15,015 nt of DNA from assembly GCA_031430315.1 (NCBI GenBank), contig JANPBI010000079.1, positions 1-15,015 of the forward strand. The letters run 5' to 3'. Below are positions 13,750 to 15,015 of this stretch, piece after piece. Below the pieces are notes generated by a model that ran no database searches, had not been told where the DNA came from, and was given only the letters and a program-made list of their open reading frames with translations. The first letter of the stretch is position 1. Each line of letters begins with the position of its first letter. The position numbers were made by a program, and so were the translations under genes. The DNA is from JAJNPS01 sp031430315 (GTDB lineage: Bacteria; Pseudomonadota; Alphaproteobacteria; Rhodobacterales; Rhodobacteraceae).

Positions 13750-14193
13750 TCATTTCTTTCTGACCTTTGTCTGTCCCACCGGGCGCATCCGGTCAAAAAC
13801 AACATGAAAGATAAAGGCATAGGCCATGTAAAACAGCGTAAGGCCTAGATTGACCAGAAGCGCATCGGCAAGGGTAACGCCAGCCAGCCACTTCACCAGC
13901 GGACAGGTCACCGCCAGAGCCGAGACTTCTAGCGAAAGGGCATGAAACAGCCGCCCCCGCGTGCGCCTGTCGCTGGCCACCCGTCCGGTGCGCTGCCAGT
14001 CCACCCAGTCGAACACAGTGTTGTGCAGCGGTGCCCAGACCAACACTGCAACCGACAGCGCGACCAGAATTTGAACCGACTCGCCAGTCCCCGCCCCGAA
14101 AACCATCGCATAAGCAGGGGTGGCCAAAATCAGCCCGCCCGCCTCGTACGCCAAAGTCTGGAGAACCCGCTCCCTTCCTGTCCGCAGTGTCAT
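13750..14193 (-). CDS. PACE-family multidrug efflux protein (AceI-like)
   Basis: This small inner-membrane protein of 147 residues has four membrane helices arranged as two repeats of the bacterial transmembrane pair domain. PACE proteins, named after Acinetobacter AceI, export biocides such as chlorhexidine and acriflavine; the natural substrates include short polyamines. Signature motifs are RTGRERVLQTLAYEAGGL (repeat 1; E17 matches the essential acidic residue of AceI), NTVFDWVDWQRTGR, RGRLFHALSLEVSAL (repeat 2) and VFDRMRPV at the end. The usual His of the first repeat reads Gln here (LQTLAYE). GTG at 14205 is possible, but ATG at 14193 has AGGTG upstream and matches the family. It stands alone among island-type genes on the same strand. 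Confidence 0.88.
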   Translation of the reverse strand: MTLRTGRERVLQTLAYEAGGLILATPAYAMVFGAGTGESVQILVALSVAVLVWAPLHNTVFDWVDWQRTGRVASDRRTRGRLFHALSLEVSALAVTCPLVKWLAGVTLADALLVNLGLTLFYMAYAFIFHVVFDRMRPVGQTKVRKK

Positions 14194-14542
14194 CGCGGGA
14201 ATCACCTCGTTTCAAATCCGCACAACCCGTAGCTGCAATTCCCCAAAGATCCTGCATTTTGACGGCAAGCTCATCTGAAGTGAGGACAGCGAAATCAGTG
14301 ATCTACTTGGAAAATGTGGGTCTTGTATCGTTGTCTCTGACGAAACCACCTAAAGAGGAACAAATAGCTACTACAACTATAGTCGGACCACTGGCCTATC
14401 TACCTACAAATTATTCAGAACGCGTTTGTTAACGGTCCGACTTAGGGGCATTAGGTAAACGGCCGCAGTCGATCTAGAGCGGTCGTTCCGGATTAACAGG
14501 TATACTCAAGTTACGCCAAGTTTTGAAAAACTCAAGGCATCT
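14194..14542. other. Intergenic gap between PACE gene and truncated gene
   Basis: I see no gene in these roughly 350 bases, which are more AT-rich than the flanking genes. It must hold the promoter of the PACE gene. A 9-bp inverted repeat, AGTCGGACC (14381-14389) and GGTCCGACT (14434-14442), is separated by 44 bases. Close to the truncated gene, AGTTT-TGAA-AAACT (within 14520-14533) forms a short hairpin, possibly a weak terminator for leftward transcription. No transposase remnant is visible. Confidence 0.4.
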
Positions 14543-15015
14543 TCATAGGGGGCGCTTTGGGCCTTTTGCGGAGTTGGCATCAGTTTCATTTGATAGCCGG
14601 CACCCATGCGCGACCGCCCCCACTATCGCCTGACCGCCTGCGTTCACCGTGACATGTTCCACCGTGACCTTTTGCTGACCGCTTGTCCGGTATCGTTTCA
14701 GGGCTTCCATCTGCATGGCGTAGGTGCGGGCCAGCTTGTTTAACGCCCGTTCGGCGGCGTCCTGTTGCGGGATGGTCTCGACATGGTTCAGCCGCCTTGC
14801 CAACATCATGGTTGCGGCATGGATTGCGCCCATCTGGGCGGCAAGCATGGCCTCCAGGCCATCACGGGGGTTGACCGACCGGACCACCGCCATCACGAAA
14901 TTTGAAGCGCCACTATCCACGCTGCACTTGTGCGACCCAAGGCAGGCGATTTGCCTGACCAGACCGTGGTGTAAGTCCCTATCGGTGGTTCCCATGTCTG
15001 CCATCTGCAACAGCG
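14543..15015 (-). CDS. Conserved hypothetical protein of mobile-DNA type (5' end outside window)
   Basis: The frame stays open to the right edge, so the N-terminus is probably missing; visible starts (TTG 15010, ATG 15004, ATG 14995) are not convincing. The core, NPRDGLEAMLAAQMGAIHAA (in the middle) through IPQQDAAERALNKLARTYA and ALKRYRTSGQQKVTVEHVTV to NAGGQAIVGAV, belongs to a family I recognise as a frequent conserved hypothetical in alphaproteobacterial islands and prophages. It is often close to a Cys/His-rich protein like the one at 13380-13661. It looks cytosolic: helical in the first two thirds, then a short beta segment. Function unknown. Its end reads CTATGA, leaving an overlapping ATG followed only by a four-codon frame, perhaps a relic of a formerly adjoining gene. 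Confidence 0.75.
   Translation of the reverse strand, partial: LLQMADMGTTDRDLHHGLVRQIACLGSHKCSVDSGASNFVMAVVRSVNPRDGLEAMLAAQMGAIHAATMMLARRLNHVETIPQQDAAERALNKLARTYAMQMEALKRYRTSGQQKVTVEHVTVNAGGQAIVGAVAHGCRLSNETDANSAKGPKRPL

Noticed and set aside
13198..15015. Integrase, transposase or CRISPR array
   Set aside because: I looked for recombinase motifs, terminal repeats with a transposase and regularly spaced repeats and saw none; a recombinase, if there is one, must lie beyond the window.

Overview
The window looks like chromosome of an alphaproteobacterium, most probably a marine Rhodobacterales (Roseobacter-group) species. The main signs are a ChpT-type histidine phosphotransferase of the CckA-ChpT-CtrA relay, the ornithine-lipid pair olsB-olsA, a DUF3553 protein, an L21 protein with the long Ala/Lys tail seen in alphaproteobacteria, and the linkage rplU-rpmA-(GNATs)-obg-proB-proA. 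The genus is not determinable from what I can see. All calls come from reading translations and motifs, with no database search.

Left part (1-6173). Reading leftwards are the start of heme A synthase (ctaA, cut by the window edge), a SulP anion transporter lacking the usual C-terminal STAS domain, and a TrmJ-type tRNA 2'-O-methyltransferase. Divergent from trmJ is a small rightward cluster, a TfoX N-terminal-domain protein and a degenerate ThiE/TenI-like protein. It meets the leftward olsB-olsA operon tail to tail, and both stop codons lie in one CTAG. A DUF3553 protein and chpT are divergent with only 26 bp between their starts.

Middle part (6176-12939, all leftward). In transcription order: a secreted DUF2059 protein, rplU and rpmA with a recognisable promoter and a terminator, two tandem GNAT acetyltransferases, the ribosome-assembly GTPase obg, and the proline pathway genes proB and proA. 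Two neighbouring perfect hairpins fill the proB-proA gap and end one base before the proA ribosome-binding site.

Right part (13108-15015). A tRNA-Ser(CGA) gene is followed at once by AT-rich non-coding DNA and then by accessory genes: a small Cys/His-rich protein of a kind common in alphaproteobacterial mobile DNA, a PACE-type multidrug efflux protein, an AT-richer gap, and a truncated gene of a family I associate with the Cys/His-rich protein. This looks like the tRNA-proximal edge of an integrated element, but no integrase or second attachment site lies inside the window. I see no CRISPR array, no transposase and no convincing new defence or biosynthetic system. The most unusual points are the STAS-less SulP, the degenerate ThiE-like protein, the proB-proA double hairpin, the 5'-terminal hairpin of the rplU transcript and the efflux gene inside the putative island.
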